DNA from: Vitis vinifera
Lineage: Eukaryota; Streptophyta; Magnoliopsida; Vitales; Vitaceae
Direction of reading: 5' to 3'
Assembly (NCBI RefSeq): GCF_030704535.1
Contig: NC_081810.1
Span: forward strand, 1,736,501 to 1,800,500
DNA: 64,000 nucleotides
Numbering within the stretch: position 1 is the stretch's first letter; each line of letters starts with the position of its first letter. This document shows positions 1 through 11,652 of this stretch, in pieces. The notes under the pieces were generated by a model. That model was not told where the DNA came from, did no database searches, and saw nothing but the letters and a program-made list of their open reading frames with translations. The position numbers were made by a program, and so were the translations under genes.

Positions 1-1861
1 GGTAGTTTTGGCTTGTTTGTATGATAAGTAAATATGGTGTGGTTAGGGACATCTGTCATTAGTAGAATTGGATGATTATCACCATCATCCAAGTATGTAT
101 AAAGCAAAAGAAACAGCTATGTTCTTGCTTGAAAAGAGTAAATCCAATAGTCTAGTTACTCAAATCTATAATTTTGTGATTGGGGAATTTTAGACCTTAC
201 ATGAGATCCAGCACTACATGATGATTATACAAGAAAAGATGGTATTTACACCCCTTTTTCCCCAAACAGCTTATGCAAACTTCAAAGACCACCTAGAACC
301 AAGCAACTGTGTGTGTAGAAAACAAGTTTTGGAGGAGATGGTTCAAATTATACAATTATTCATGACTATAAAAGCTTCAATTCTCTAGTAGCCTAATGGG
401 TCCACTTTGATAATCTAGATGCTTTAAACTCAAACCCTTAAGTTAGCTTCACATCTAAATTTTCCTTACTGCTAAGTGCAAACAAGGCTGCTCCCCTAAG
501 AACAACAACCTATGAGGTATATATTCTATGTTATAAGCATCAAAACCAGGTACCTATAGCAGGGACTGTGTCAAAACAGAAATACATTATAGAAAACATC
601 AAGGAGACCCTTTAATAAAACCAGGTAAAGATGTATTTGCTACACAAATCAATGCACTGAGCAAGAATGCTAAGAAGGGTATGAGCATAAAAAAAAATTG
701 TTTCCACATTGGAAATAGAGCAAACAGGTGGTAGATAAAAGTTAGAAGCACCAAGTCACGTGGAAGATATGGTTCTACACTCACTTCTATGTTGAAGATT
801 TAAAAAAAAAAAAAAAGTACTGGAAAGGCTCTAACCACCCAAATGAGGACCTCCTAAAGAATATTATTCTGATATATCTTTGAGCAAAAAGAGGTCTGTA
901 CTGAGCAATACCCCAGAAAAACAGCACATGAAACTAAGCATTACACAAGTGCCCACTCATTTATTTTTTTAGGGAAATTAGCTTGTAAACCTCAAATCTA
1001 GAGCTACCCATGATCCAACACACAGAATCTGGCACAATTATTCATGATCCAAGTCCAACACACACATATCTCGACACCCTTACAGTGAAGATGGGTCAGG
1101 CCGTGAGGGCTTTAGCCCAAATCTGGTTCACCATTGCTTAATAACTTAAGTTTTTAGGTTAAATTATTAGCTCAATTAATTTATTAACAGCTTAAGTTAT
1201 TGGTAACCAGCTCCTAATATATATCAAATCAAATAATGTTTCAACAAAACATGGAAATAAGCTGATTTTGATATGCTTTCAGCTGAATTGGAGCCATGGG
1301 AATTAGCCCAAATGAATGGTTTGGACAGTGGAGGTTGAGGCTGAAGTTGAAGGCTTGTTTCTCAGTAGAGTTGAATGATCCCACCCGCAAGAAGTAGCCA
1401 TTCACAAGGGCCCAAAACCAAAGCTTACTGAGGATTAAAACGACACCGTTTTCATGCCTTTAAAACACTCCCTTTGGCACCCAGGTAATCAAAATTCATT
1501 AATTGGCGCAATCTTTGGTAATATTTTCTTATGATAGTTTTTTCTTTTTAAGCTAGTTTGAAAAACAAGAACTACTAGACAGTTTTTTTTTTTAAATTTA
1601 TATTTTATTATTTTCAGAATTATTCTCAAGTTCTATAGTTAAATAAAACTCAATTTTTTTTTCTTTTTTCTTCTGTCCAAATAACCCTTTTTCAAATGTG
1701 CTTCACATACAGAATCAAAATACTCCTAATTCTAATTGAAAAAAGGTTTCTGAGTTTGTGGAAAGGAGTCACATACACTCAATTTTCTTGATGTTAATCA
1801 ACCCCCTCTTTCAAATCTGCAATCTTTGTATGATATTAATCACAAATCTTTGTTGTACAAA
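1..1861. other. Intergenic DNA upstream of the PPR gene
   Basis: No gene is supported here. The few open frames are about 60 codons, lack coding character and match no family I know. Short homopolymer tracts are present. The last 200 bases or so are the likely promoter and leader of the PPR gene, but I see no convincing TATA box. Confidence 0.5.
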
Positions 1862-1873
1862 ATGGGTTTGTGA
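1862..1873 (+). promoter_or_regulatory. Minimal upstream ORF in the PPR leader
   Basis: ATG GGT TTG TGA encodes Met-Gly-Leu then stops, 54 bases before the PPR start codon. If transcription starts upstream of 1,862, ribosomes would meet this first. Its presence is read directly; any effect on translation is inference. Confidence 0.35.
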
Positions 1874-1927
1874 TAGATTGTTGGGTTTGGATTGTAGCAG
1901 GCAATTCATGGGGGACTTCTGCTGAAA

Positions 1928-3595
1928 ATGATAAAACCATTACTTTCTCCAAATGCCTTGTTTTCAGACCATTTGGGATTTCTATTGCAAAGATGCCTGA
2001 AATGCAAGGCACTGCAACCAGGGAAGCAAGTCCATGCCATGCTGTTAGCTTCTAGGATTGACATGAACATTTTGTCCATGAGCTCAAAGCTCGTGGGCAT
2101 GTATGCAAGTTGTGGGGATTTGCAGTCTGCAAGGCTTGTCCTAGAAAGAACTCAAAACCCAAATGTTTTTGCTTTCAACTGGATGGTTTCAGCTTTGGCC
2201 TTTCATGGGTATCATGAAGAGGCAATTGGGTATCTTTCTTTGATGCAGGAGTTGGGAATTGTTGCTAATAAGTTCACATTCTCTATTGTGCTTAAACAAT
2301 GTGTTGGTTTGATGGATTTTAATAAGGGAAGGGAGGTTCATTGTGTGATAAGTAGAACTGGTTTTGGAAATGTTGTTTCTGTGGCAAATAGCATGATTGA
2401 TATGTATTGTAAATGTAGGCATGTGAGTTATGGACGTAAAGTGTTTGATGGAATGATTGAGAGGGATGTGGTTTCTTGGACATCAATGATTTGTGGGTAC
2501 TGTAATATTGGGACCCTGGAGGAGGCCCTTGTTTTGTTTGAAAGGATGAAGGTGGAAGGATTAGAACCGAATGATTTCACTTGGAATGCGATGATTGCTG
2601 GTTATGCTAGGGATGGAGATTGTAATGGTGCTTTTGTGCTGTTCTCTAGAATGGTGAGAGAGGGGTTGGTTCCTGATTTGGTTACATGGAATGCAATGAT
2701 TTCTGGTTTCACTCAAAGTCTTAAAGCTGTTGAAGCTTGGAGATTGTTTCAGGACATGATGGTTGCTGGGATTAAGCCCAACCAGGTGACTGTCACTGGA
2801 CTGCTTCCTGCTTGTGGATTGATGGGCTCGATTCACAGAGGGAAAGAACTTCACGGTTTGATTTACAGAATGGGGTTTGACATGAATGTGTTTGTTGCTA
2901 CTGCTCTTATTGACGTGTACTCAAAATGCGGGACTGTGAAAGATGCTTGGGATGTGTTTGATAGGATTCCCATCAAGAATGTTGCATCATGGAATGCCAT
3001 GATTGGATGTTACGGGAAGCATGGTTTGGTTGACTCCTCAATTCAGCTGTTTGAGAGGATGCAAGCAGAAGGAATGCAGGCAAATCACATCACTTTGATT
3101 TCAGTTCTTTCTGCTTGCAGCCATGGTGGCCTAGTTGAGAAGGGTTTAACTATCTTCAGGTCTATGAAAGAGAAATATGGGGTTGAGATCAGCCAAGAGC
3201 ATTATTCTTGTGTTCTTGACCTTCTATGCCGTTCTGGCAGGATGGTAGAAGCTTATGAATTATTTAAGGAGATGCCAATTGAAGTTACAGACTCAATCGT
3301 TGGAGCTTTCTTCAATGGCTGTAAAATCCATGGCAGAAGAGATTTAGCTAAACTGATGGCCGAGGATATTCTGAGGATGGAGTTGAAAAGACCTGGAGGT
3401 TTTGTAACACTGTCAAATATTTATGCTGCTGATGGAGAGTGGGAAGAGGTTGAGAATATTAGGAAGGTGATGAAGGAGCAAGGGGTCCATAAGAAGCCTG
3501 GTTTTAGTTGGGTTGAGAAGAGGGACGGGTTTGTTGAATCAGAAACCAGAAATGAATACAAAATTGCTGAAACTGGAATTGGTATGCCCTCCTAG
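1928..3595 (+). CDS. PLS-class pentatricopeptide repeat protein with E motif
   Basis: This is an intronless 555-residue protein made of tandem 31-36-residue PPR helices. Typical signatures are visible: VVSWTSMICGYCNIGTLEEA, VTWNAMISGF, ALIDVYSKCGTVKDA, VASWNAMIGCYGKHG and SACSHGGLVEKGL. The alternating P, L and S spacing and the C-terminal SNIYAADGEWEEVENIR followed by KKPGFSWVE mark a PLS protein ending in E/E+ motifs, without a DYW deaminase domain. Family knowledge: such proteins bind single-stranded RNA base by base in mitochondria or plastids and usually recruit a deaminase for C-to-U editing, so this one would need a DYW partner. ATG 1,928 is the first in-frame start after an in-frame TAG at 1,895-1,897. 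The short N-terminus before the repeats gives no clear targeting signal by eye. It resembles Arabidopsis At5g59600-type proteins, but that match is from memory. Confidence 0.93.
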   Translation: MIKPLLSPNALFSDHLGFLLQRCLKCKALQPGKQVHAMLLASRIDMNILSMSSKLVGMYASCGDLQSARLVLERTQNPNVFAFNWMVSALAFHGYHEEAIGYLSLMQELGIVANKFTFSIVLKQCVGLMDFNKGREVHCVISRTGFGNVVSVANSMIDMYCKCRHVSYGRKVFDGMIERDVVSWTSMICGYCNIGTLEEALVLFERMKVEGLEPNDFTWNAMIAGYARDGDCNGAFVLFSRMVREGLVPDLVTWNAMISGFTQSLKAVEAWRLFQDMMVAGIKPNQVTVTGLLPACGLMGSIHRGKELHGLIYRMGFDMNVFVATALIDVYSKCGTVKDAWDVFDRIPIKNVASWNAMIGCYGKHGLVDSSIQLFERMQAEGMQANHITLISVLSACSHGGLVEKGLTIFRSMKEKYGVEISQEHYSCVLDLLCRSGRMVEAYELFKEMPIEVTDSIVGAFFNGCKIHGRRDLAKLMAEDILRMELKRPGGFVTLSNIYAADGEWEEVENIRKVMKEQGVHKKPGFSWVEKRDGFVESETRNEYKIAETGIGMPS

Positions 3596-4160
3596 AAGTT
3601 AACATTAAGGCATCAGAATTGCATTGTTGAAACTGCAGATTTTGACTATTGTAACTTTGCTTGGCATTTCGGGTACACCTACAGCAGGGGCAAATTCAGA
3701 AATTGTCATTTAGTGCCCCATCTGAAAGAAAGGAGATTTCTCCCTTTCCAAAGGGTATATGCCTTTTCCTTTTTCCAAAACAGCTAACTTGGTCCCAAAA
3801 TATGTAAAAGGAACCCATAGTTTCTAACAATCATGGTAAAGCTTAGGCGTTGGGTTGAGCCTCTACCTGCTTCCAGCTTGAATCATGTTTTCATTTACTC
3901 ATGTTTTTCCCTTCTATTTTTCTCTGCATGCATGCAGACAAGGTCAAATCCGAGCGAGACATAAAGAATCTAGTTATCTATGCACTGCTGGAATCAAGGA
4001 CCAGATGGTCAGTGTCTGTACGCCTTGTGTAATATTTGAATAGGATTTTTTACTTTTTGCAGAAAATTTTGTTGGTGTCCATTTCAAATTTAATCTTCTT
4101 ACCCCTTCTCGGGATATATGAGGCCATTACATTACAATTGCCCTTCATTTTTGTAACATC
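3596..4160 (+). other. 3' flank / probable 3' UTR of the PPR gene
   Basis: This is non-coding sequence after the stop codon. A possible UTR intron runs from GTAAAG near 3,836 to the acceptor GCATGCAG ending near 3,939. T-rich and AATATATT-like sequences occur near 4,160. The transcript end cannot be fixed from sequence alone. Confidence 0.35.
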
Positions 4161-6077
4161 ATGAATATATTCTGCAAGTACTTTGTTGAAGAGTAATGCT
4201 CAAGGCACATTATTAGACCTCATGATGCTAATATATGCAGCACAACAACTTTTTGGGAGTAGTACACTGCTTATTTCCTTTTCTGTGATCCCTTTAATCA
4301 GTGTCCTCTCTGTTTGTAGTTCTTCTCTTTTTTCGTGTTTCTGTTGGTAGGTGGGGGATGGGGTTGGGCCTGTAAGCCTCCTTCCCCTTTTCTGTCATGT
4401 TATGCTTCATTATTTCTTTTCTGATTCTTTTCCTTAAGCTAACCTAGCTTTTTACATGGAGTAGAATAAGTGTAATGCATGCAAGAATGCCTCATTAATC
4501 GAAAACCCTAACTCAGTCTATCTCATTTCTACTAACAACCATGTCAAGGTCTTGCTACTAGATAAGCCTTTTTTTTCTTTTTGAGTGATATGTCTGAAAC
4601 TAGGCTTGTAGCTTTCCTTCTTCTCCAAAAATGTCAAACATTGTCATGGAAAATCCATGAATGTCATTGTCCTTTCCATCATACTTTTACTCTTGATTAT
4701 AGTTGGTGTTCAGAGCGTGAAAATGAACGATGAGTAGTCAAGATTGCTCAAAAAAAGTATGGTTAGGCAGACTTAGGCATCATATGAGCTCATGGAGCTT
4801 GATGGTGTCATGCCTAGGACTAAGATGTGAGATTTGAATCTGTTTCAAAGCAGTTGTTGCTGTGCCATTTTTATATCTTTCCCACTTCATTTTTCCCAAG
4901 AAACAATCAAAAGTAAAACCTAACTGGCCTACCTTCTTGATCCTTATCTGTGCACCAAGAAAGGTGACAGGGCTTCACTCAAGATTAGGGTCATCAGCTC
5001 TTAAGATAGATTTCCAAAATTTAAAGCTAATTTAGTTTGGTTGTCCAATTGTCTTGTCAAATGGACTTTAGAGAGCTTGATACAACAAGTCTAAAGGGAT
5101 TCCACATGGTCCAATCAGTATGGTATTGAAGGCAAAAGGGTCATTAGTGTGACAATCACTCAAATAATTATACTGATCACACAAGTTTTCGATAATTAAT
5201 ACATGAAAAATTTTGTGGTATCTTGTATCATACCAAAGTTTTAATACCAATTGGTGATAAAAAGAAGGCACCATTAAGGAGTTTTATATCATATCATAAT
5301 TGTTAAATCTTTGATGATTTTCTTTCATATTTATTTATATTTTTATAGGATCAGAGCTAAATACACTTAGTCACTATTAGTTTGAAATTTCGTTAAATAC
5401 CTTTCTTAAATGGAAGTGAATGAAATTAATAAATACCTCATTCTCGAAATCCTACTCTTTTCTTATTTGTTAATTTCACTTATTTCTCCTTTGACTTAAA
5501 AATAAGAGAGATGTACTGGTGTCTAAGTGTATTTAATCCAAACTTTAAAGATAAGTGAAATTAATCCTATTTTTATATCATGGTCGATCATGCTCTCATT
5601 TCATATATGTACAAATGAGATTAGAAGTTCACTCTTTTTTTCGAGGTTTTTTATGAAGTGGGGGACTCATTTGCATTTTTTTAATATCAAAAGCTCACAA
5701 TAAGGGTTGGTGTTTGAAAGGGAAATGAATAAACTAGTTAAAGAAAGTCTAGAGAGGCGGAGAGTTTATATTATTGTAAGATTTAATATGTTTATATTAT
5801 TGTAAGATTTAAGATGTCCATTTTCTATCAATCGATTGTGATGAATCATTTTCAAGATGGGATTTGAGGGTTTTATTTTATTTTATTTTTTTACACTTTT
5901 GTACTATTTTCCCACTAAAATTATTGTATAATATTGTATAATATTTTTTCAATGTGTATGGGCTTGTCACAAGAGTTTTTCCTTCAATTATTGATTGAAA
6001 ATATTACTAGAAAAAACTTATTTGACGTTTGCATATAGTTCAAAAGTGGCATTATTTTTAATAAAAATTAATAGAAT

Positions 6078-6124
6078 AATTTTTATGATTTGTAATTTTT
6101 ATGATTTGTAATTTTTATAATTTG
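6078..6124. repeat. 17-bp tandem repeat, about three units
   Basis: The unit AATTTTTATGATTTGT is repeated almost exactly three times, the last unit with one change. Confidence 0.7.
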
Positions 6125-6439
6125 TCACCTCAAAATAACAAGTGAATAAATACATTAATCCTAATTTTATTTTTGAATTACTTATAGAATATAATTATAA
6201 TAATAATAATAAAAGTAATAATTTATGTGGGTTCCACGTGATTTTCCTTCTTAATAATTTCTCACTTCATGTGTTGGCAAATAATGGGGTTGTCTTATGT
6301 GGAGATGCTGGTTTTGTCTACCAAGTACATGGCACTCCAACCAGGCAAAGAATAGCACCAAATTTCTTCTTTGAAATTTCATTTTTCAAGGAAGGTATCT
6401 TGGGTTTTTTATTTTTGAAATAGTAAAAAATGAAAATGA

Positions 6440-6805
6440 AGCTTTAAAAAAAAAAAATAATACATTGTGAAAATGGATTATTTTTAAGAATCATATTCAC
6501 AATCGAAGGAAAAAATATGGGTAAAAGAAAATAGAATGAAAAGAAAAGTAGAAAAAAAAAAAAAGAATATATATATATATATATATATATAGATATATTC
6601 AAAATCAATAAATTATTTTAATATATTACATTAAACTCGTTTTACTTGTTTTAATTATCATATATAAAGATTAAATAATTTTAAAATATATAAATTTCTA
6701 ATTAATTTTCATAATTTTTATAGTAAAATCAAATATGAGAAGATTATTTTTCTTAATTTTTTTTCTTTCTTTAATGTTTTTTTTTACAATCAAACGCAAC
6801 ATTAA
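6440..6805. mobile_element. Decayed MITE-like repeat (same family as the intron-10 element)
   Basis: This stretch has the same order of blocks as the copies at 23,491 and 25,632: an A/G-rich start, a central AAATTATTTTAATATATTAC-like block, TAAATAATTTTAAAATATAT, TTTCTAATTAATTTTC, and a T-rich end near CAATCAAACGCAACA. The termini are eroded, so the boundaries are approximate. Confidence 0.35.
6567..6590. repeat. (AT)12 microsatellite
   Basis: A perfect AT dinucleotide run follows an A-rich tract. Confidence 0.9.
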
Positions 6806-7501
6806 AATTTTACAATGGGAAGAAATCATATTTAACTTTTAAATAAGTTGCTTAATGTTAATAATATATACATATTATATATTAAATTAATGATGCCCTA
6901 TTTTGTATACTTCACCCAAACCATTGCATTATGCATCTAGGTTTGACATGTATGCATAATTATAAATTCATTTGTTCTTTTTTTAATATATAGATTTATG
7001 AAATTATTCTAATTCTTAAATATTCTAATTCACATTTTATGTTAATTGGTTTTTTGATGAAACGATCAAAACTCGATCTAATAATTGGTTTAAGAGCCAA
7101 ATATTATAGGTTCAAGTTGCTTCAACATGAGGATGAGTTGTTAAAATAATGATTCTTAGAACAAACCTATATGACCTTACCAGACACTAATGGATGTTTA
7201 GATGATAAGGTCAAAGCCTAATTCAACACCTTATTTGCTTATAGCAAATGAGATGGTTAACACTTGATCCAACACCTTATTTACTTATCTCTAATAAAAA
7301 TCTCTTCTGTAGATTACCTTATCTATGCGTGTTAGATCAAAGTCTCTTTTATGTCCATGATTCTACATCTATGATTTTTTTTTTTTTTTTTTGTGGTAAA
7401 TATTATATAATTATTTTTTGCATCTACAAGACTTTTAATACGGATATTTAATAAGCAAATTTATTATTTAAATTAATGAAGACTAATATTAGTTATAGTT
7501 A

Positions 7502-7941
7502 ATGATGGCAAATATTGTTAAGATTTGAGTCAAGTAATTTATTTTTTATTTGTAGGAAAGTCAATATTATAGAATTTATGTTTTAATAAATTACCTTTTT
7601 AACGTTAGGAAATTATTGATTCAAGATTAATTCATAGAGTTTTATAAATATGTGGTTTTATATAACATTTATAAAGAAAGAAGGAAAAGTGACAAAAAGG
7701 TGAAAAAAGTGAAAAGAGACGAGCAAAGAGTGTATTGAGTTTTATATTGGGTTTTTGGATTAAAAAAAAGGTTGAGAGAGTTTATAGGATGCATTATTGA
7801 AGTTTATTAACAAATTTGATATCATTTTTGTGTGGAGGTAAATGGTTATATTAAATCAAGTAAATATATTGTCTTCTTTATTTTTATTTATTTTATTTTA
7901 TGTTTTTGTGTTGACGTTTGGGTGCTATGATTTTCATAATA
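7502..7941 (+). repeat. 5' LTR of the Copia remnant
   Basis: It begins near TGGCAAATATTGTTAAGATT and aligns with the 3' copy starting near 9,315 (TGTGGAGATTGCAAAGATTT). It ends just before the primer-binding-site-like sequence. Confidence 0.6.
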
Positions 7942-7989
7942 AATGGTATCAAAGTAGTGGTGAAAAGATCGTGAGAAAAATTATTTTGA

Positions 7990-9310
7990 AGATAATATCA
8001 GACTTCAAATATGATATTAATTATTAAGCCCTTTGATGCAAAAAAATAATTTCAATATCTAGCATAGTACTATCAAAGATATTTTTGGCGCAATAAAGCC
8101 TTTTAAAAGTGTTATAAGGCCAAAAACCAAATAATAGATGAAGAATAAGAAAAATTAAAAGTAAGAGTTTAAGTCTCACTTCTAAAATAAGTATATTGTT
8201 TTGAATGAAAAGTCTCCTTTTGATTAATTTGTAAGATAAGTTAGAAAAAAAAAGGTCAAAATCCCTAATAAATAAGCTATGTTTGAATAAACAATTATTG
8301 AGGTGAAGATGGATAAATGAATGGACATTAAGGATCTTATAAATAAATTTAATTATTGTATAATCCAATTATTAAGCATAGAGATTAAAATTGATAAGAA
8401 ATATCAAACCATTATTTCATTAGCATACCTACCAAAACCATATGAGATAGTGGTGACTATGCTTTTAATTGAAAAGATGATGTTGATAGTGGATGAGGTA
8501 TTAACTGCTCTTTTAGAGACAAAAAATATTAAGTAGTCGAGTAGATCGTCTCATATTGGACAAGCTCTTGTGATGAATTTCAAATCACGCCGTGGTAGGA
8601 GCACATGAAAGTATTTATGATAAGAGAGATGATCATCCCAAATCATAGTTTTGAAGGAATATGGAGTGTTATTATTGTCACAAAAAGAGACATATCATAA
8701 TGTACTATAAAGAATTAACAAAGTACTTAGAATCCCAATATACTTCAAATTCTACTAATATTATCGTTGAAGAGTTTGGTAAAGGAGGTGATGTTCTTTC
8801 TATTATGTTTGATGAAAATGTTGATGAAAAATCTTGAATCCTAAGAGAATTTCAATTTCTACTAATATCATTGTTAAGAAATTTGGTAAGGGAGATGATG
8901 TTCTTTTTGTTATATTTGATGAAAATCTTGAATCCCAAGAGATTTTAGATTCTACTAATATTGTTGATCAAGAGTTTGGTAAGGAAAGTGATGTTCTTCT
9001 ATTATATTTGATAAAAATTTTGCTGACTTTTGGATTTTGGATTTTGAATGTTCCTTTTTTATGTGCCTATATAAGGGGTGATTTGATACCTATAAGAAGT
9101 GTGATGCTAGTGATGTTCGAATGAATAATGATCCAACCTTTAAAGTCATTGGGGTTGGTACCATAGACGCGAGGAGACTTGATGACATTAACTAATGTTA
9201 AGCATGTTTCTAAGTTGAAGAGAAGTTTAATTTCTTTGAGGGCTTTGAATACTTTAGGTTATGCCTTTTCTACAAAGAACAACATTATAATATCAACAAA
9301 GGTGCTTTGA
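7990..9310 (+). pseudogene. Broken Copia gag and start of protease
   Basis: Translated fragments in shifting frames follow the Copia order. SDFKYDINY resembles the gag N-terminus. KSLINKLCLNKQ, DLINKFNYCIIQLLSIEIKI and SLAYLPKPYE match the UBN2-type gag domain. Near 8,660, ECYYCHKKRHIIM is a decayed CCHC zinc knuckle whose last cysteine is replaced. After 9,080, FDTYKKCDASDVRMNNDPTF and VKHVSKLKRSLISLRALN match the protease to GAG-pre-integrase segment. Frameshifts and stops interrupt it throughout, so no functional protein is possible. Confidence 0.75.
8729..9022 (+). repeat. Three imperfect tandem units inside the Copia gag remnant
   Basis: Units of about 108, 93 and 93 bp start at GAATCCCAAT (8,729), GAATCCTAAG (8,837) and GAATCCCAAG (8,930). 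Each encodes a variant of STNIIVEEFGKGGDVL, so the linker between zinc knuckle and protease was amplified in tandem. Confidence 0.75.
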
Positions 9311-9314
9311 GCCA

Positions 9315-9681
9315 ATGTGGAGATTGCAAAGATTTGATTTAAATTATTTATTTTTTATTGTTAAGAAAGTCAATACTATAGAGTTTGTGTTTTAATAAAT
9401 TACCTTGACTACAATTAGGAAACTATTGGTGTAGGATTCATATAGGACTTAGAGAGAAGGAAAATTAAGAAAAAAATGAAGAGAGATAAAGAAAGGGTGT
9501 GTTGGGTTTTGGATGTAAAAAGGTAGAGAAAATTTAAAGCGTGTATTTTACAAATTTATTAATAAATTTCATCTCTCTTTCTCGGGAATATAGGTGATGA
9601 CACCCAAACCACATAAATATTTTTCTTCGTTATTTCATTTTTTTCTTTTATGATGTTATGATTTTTCCTAGCAACTATTAG
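9315..9681 (+). repeat. 3' LTR of the Copia remnant
   Basis: It is a direct but diverged repeat of the 7,502-7,941 LTR, ending near TTATGATTTTTCCTAGCA. Confidence 0.55.
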
Positions 9682-11238
9682 TTAAAATTGATGACAATGC
9701 ACATGTTAATTTAACTATTTAAAAGAAATGAATTAAGTTTATCAAATAATCTTATTAATTTTTAAGTCAATAACTAAAAATAAATAAATAAAAATAAAAA
9801 TAAAAAAGCCTTGAAGTCAATTTCATTCATATAAGCAAAAAAAAATTTAAGTTTTACCCAAAAGTCTTCTAACTCAAATGTTATTGGCCTACATTTTTAT
9901 TAAATTATAATCTTTTCCAAATTGTCACCAAGTATATTAAATTTATTAAGAACCAATTAGAACAATTTGTGTAGATAATTGAGTTGCTACCCTATTTTTC
10001 TCATTTTTAGCCATTAAATCAACTACCAATTCACTTCTCACCACTTGTTGTATTTTGTAATTTCCACTATTGATATGTAATTATATTAAAAATAAATTTA
10101 TTTAACCTTTTTTTTCATAAGCCATGAAGCTTTCAAATTTCTAGATATTTTTTTTTTCATTTTTATAATTGGGATTTTATATATGTAAATTATTGACTCA
10201 ACATTTAATAAAATCAAATACTTTATATTAATTAATATTAATTATTTACCATAAAATTCATGTTTCTTATCAGTGAATATGATATTATTGTTGAATATAA
10301 TGTTTTTAAAATCAGACTAGTTATCAAATGAGAAAACAGTCCAGTAGTTGGATCGGTGGTTGAATCTCAATTGAATTGATAATGTTATAAATATATAATT
10401 CATATTTTATTAAAATTATTTTTTAAGAAATTAAAATATATATAATTAAATTTTTTAATAATATTTTAATATTATCCCCCTCTTCAATTTTCTTATCAAT
10501 TTGCATTTTACTAATACTTTTTGTCAAAATTTTTGTTGATATATTCATAAAATTCAATCACCGTCATAAAAATTGATATTTTCATTATAGATCATGACTA
10601 ATGTTTTCTAATATTCATTGATTTTACATTCAAAATTTATTTTATCATGTGTCAAAATGGGCATAATTACGAGTAATACCATGGATTGACAAATCATACT
10701 ATATAGATAATAAGACTAATGTTGTTGATCCTACAATCTATTATAAACACAAAATCATAAGATAAAAATAGATTATTATCATATTTTTCAATCTAATATA
10801 ATTTTGCTTATTCTATTTTCAAAACCATTTTCTTATCATTACATCATCAATGACAAAATCCACTGTCTTATTGTTGGATTTCATGATAGTATTTGTGTGA
10901 TTGGAAGATATGTTTTTGAATCCATTTTGAACAAATCTTTTATAGAAAATAAATTTTTTTGAGATTTTTTTTAAAATATATATTTTTAATAATTTTCAAG
11001 GGTTTTTAAATATTTTGAGCACCACTTAAAAATTTGAAAAATATTTTAAAAATTATTATATTATATAAGAATATGTCGGACTTTCAAGAAGAATAAGTCG
11101 AGAAATTTTTTTTTTTTATATTTAAATTTCCAATCCCTAAAAAGACATCTAATTGGAATAATATTTTCTAAAATTGAAAAAACATATACAATTATTACAT
11201 ATATTATAGATTAATAAGAGTATATAAATTAAAAAATT
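9682..11238. other. AT-rich intergenic DNA
   Basis: No gene, structured RNA or clear element was recognised. It precedes the promoter of the AT-hook gene. Confidence 0.5.
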
Positions 11239-11248
11239 GCCACGTGGC
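11239..11248. promoter_or_regulatory. Palindromic G-box / ABRE
   Basis: GCCACGTGGC is a perfect 10-bp palindrome with a CACGTG core, the site bound by plant bZIP and bHLH factors. It lies about 100 bp upstream of the CT-rich sequence where the AT-hook transcript probably begins. A CCAAT box follows near 11,312. Confidence 0.55.
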
Positions 11249-11436
11249 TAAAAATGGATGACAGTACATAAAACTGTATGGTTTTTGACCGGAGAGAATA
11301 CACACTACACAGCCAATCAACAAATATCTCTTCACCCTCTCTCACACACTTCACCTCTTCTCTGTTTCTTTTCTTCCATTCTCCCATTCCCTGAGGTTCC
11401 ACGCGCATTTGCCAATCCTCAATCTCGCTAAATCTC

Positions 11437-11652
11437 CATGTTTCTTGATCTGGGTCCTCGCTCTTTCTTGTTCAGATCATGGTTTTCATCCTTAAAAATC
11501 TAAACTTCCTTTGCTTCCACTGAACAAACCCACCAAATACAGCAACACCCATCTGGATTTTTTTTTGTCCCCTCACTTTCTTCACATGTTTTGACTGATT
11601 CAAAGTAATGGGTCTCTTGTTGGATGTGCGTATGAGGGTTTTTTCACAGGAG
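11437..11652 (+). promoter_or_regulatory. 5' leader exon with several upstream ORFs
   Basis: The CT-rich leader contains at least four upstream ATGs before a good donor (GAG|GTTAGT, after 11,652). The start at 11,437 gives about 20 codons, 11,479 about 14, 11,586 two, and 11,608 fifteen codons open into the donor. Joined to the acceptor TTTTGGCAG (ends 13,226), the last frame continues six codons and stops at 13,245-13,247, before the main ATG. The first intron of about 1.57 kb therefore lies wholly in the leader. The splice sites are inferred from consensus. Confidence 0.5.

Larger units (their letters stand above)
4161..7501. other. AT-rich intergenic DNA
   Basis: No gene is supported. It contains short direct repeats (a near-30-bp pair around 5,765-5,815 and a 17-bp triplet at 6,078-6,124), an (AT) microsatellite and a decayed MITE-like stretch, listed separately. 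Confidence 0.5.
7502..9681 (+). mobile_element. Decayed Ty1/Copia retrotransposon with two LTRs
   Basis: Two diverged direct repeats bracket gag-like sequence. The left LTR (about 7,502-7,941) and right LTR (about 9,315-9,681) share blocks such as AAGTCAATA(T/C)TATAGA, GTTTTAATAAATTACCTT and AGGAAA(T/C)TATTG. Just inside the left LTR, TGGTATCAAAG (7,944) matches the initiator-methionine tRNA primer-binding site usual for Copia elements. The interior is only about 1.4 kb and ends within the protease region; integrase, reverse transcriptase and RNase H are absent. The strong LTR divergence indicates an old insertion. Outer boundaries are approximate because the ends are degraded and no target-site duplication could be fixed. 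Confidence 0.75.

Noticed and set aside
1440..1456. AAACGACACCGTTTT near-palindrome upstream of the PPR gene
   Set aside because: A common motif in plant intergenic DNA; a single imperfect copy does not support a specific site.
8024..8368. 114-codon minus-strand frame
   Set aside because: Antisense to recognisable Copia gag sequence, AT-rich, no family character.
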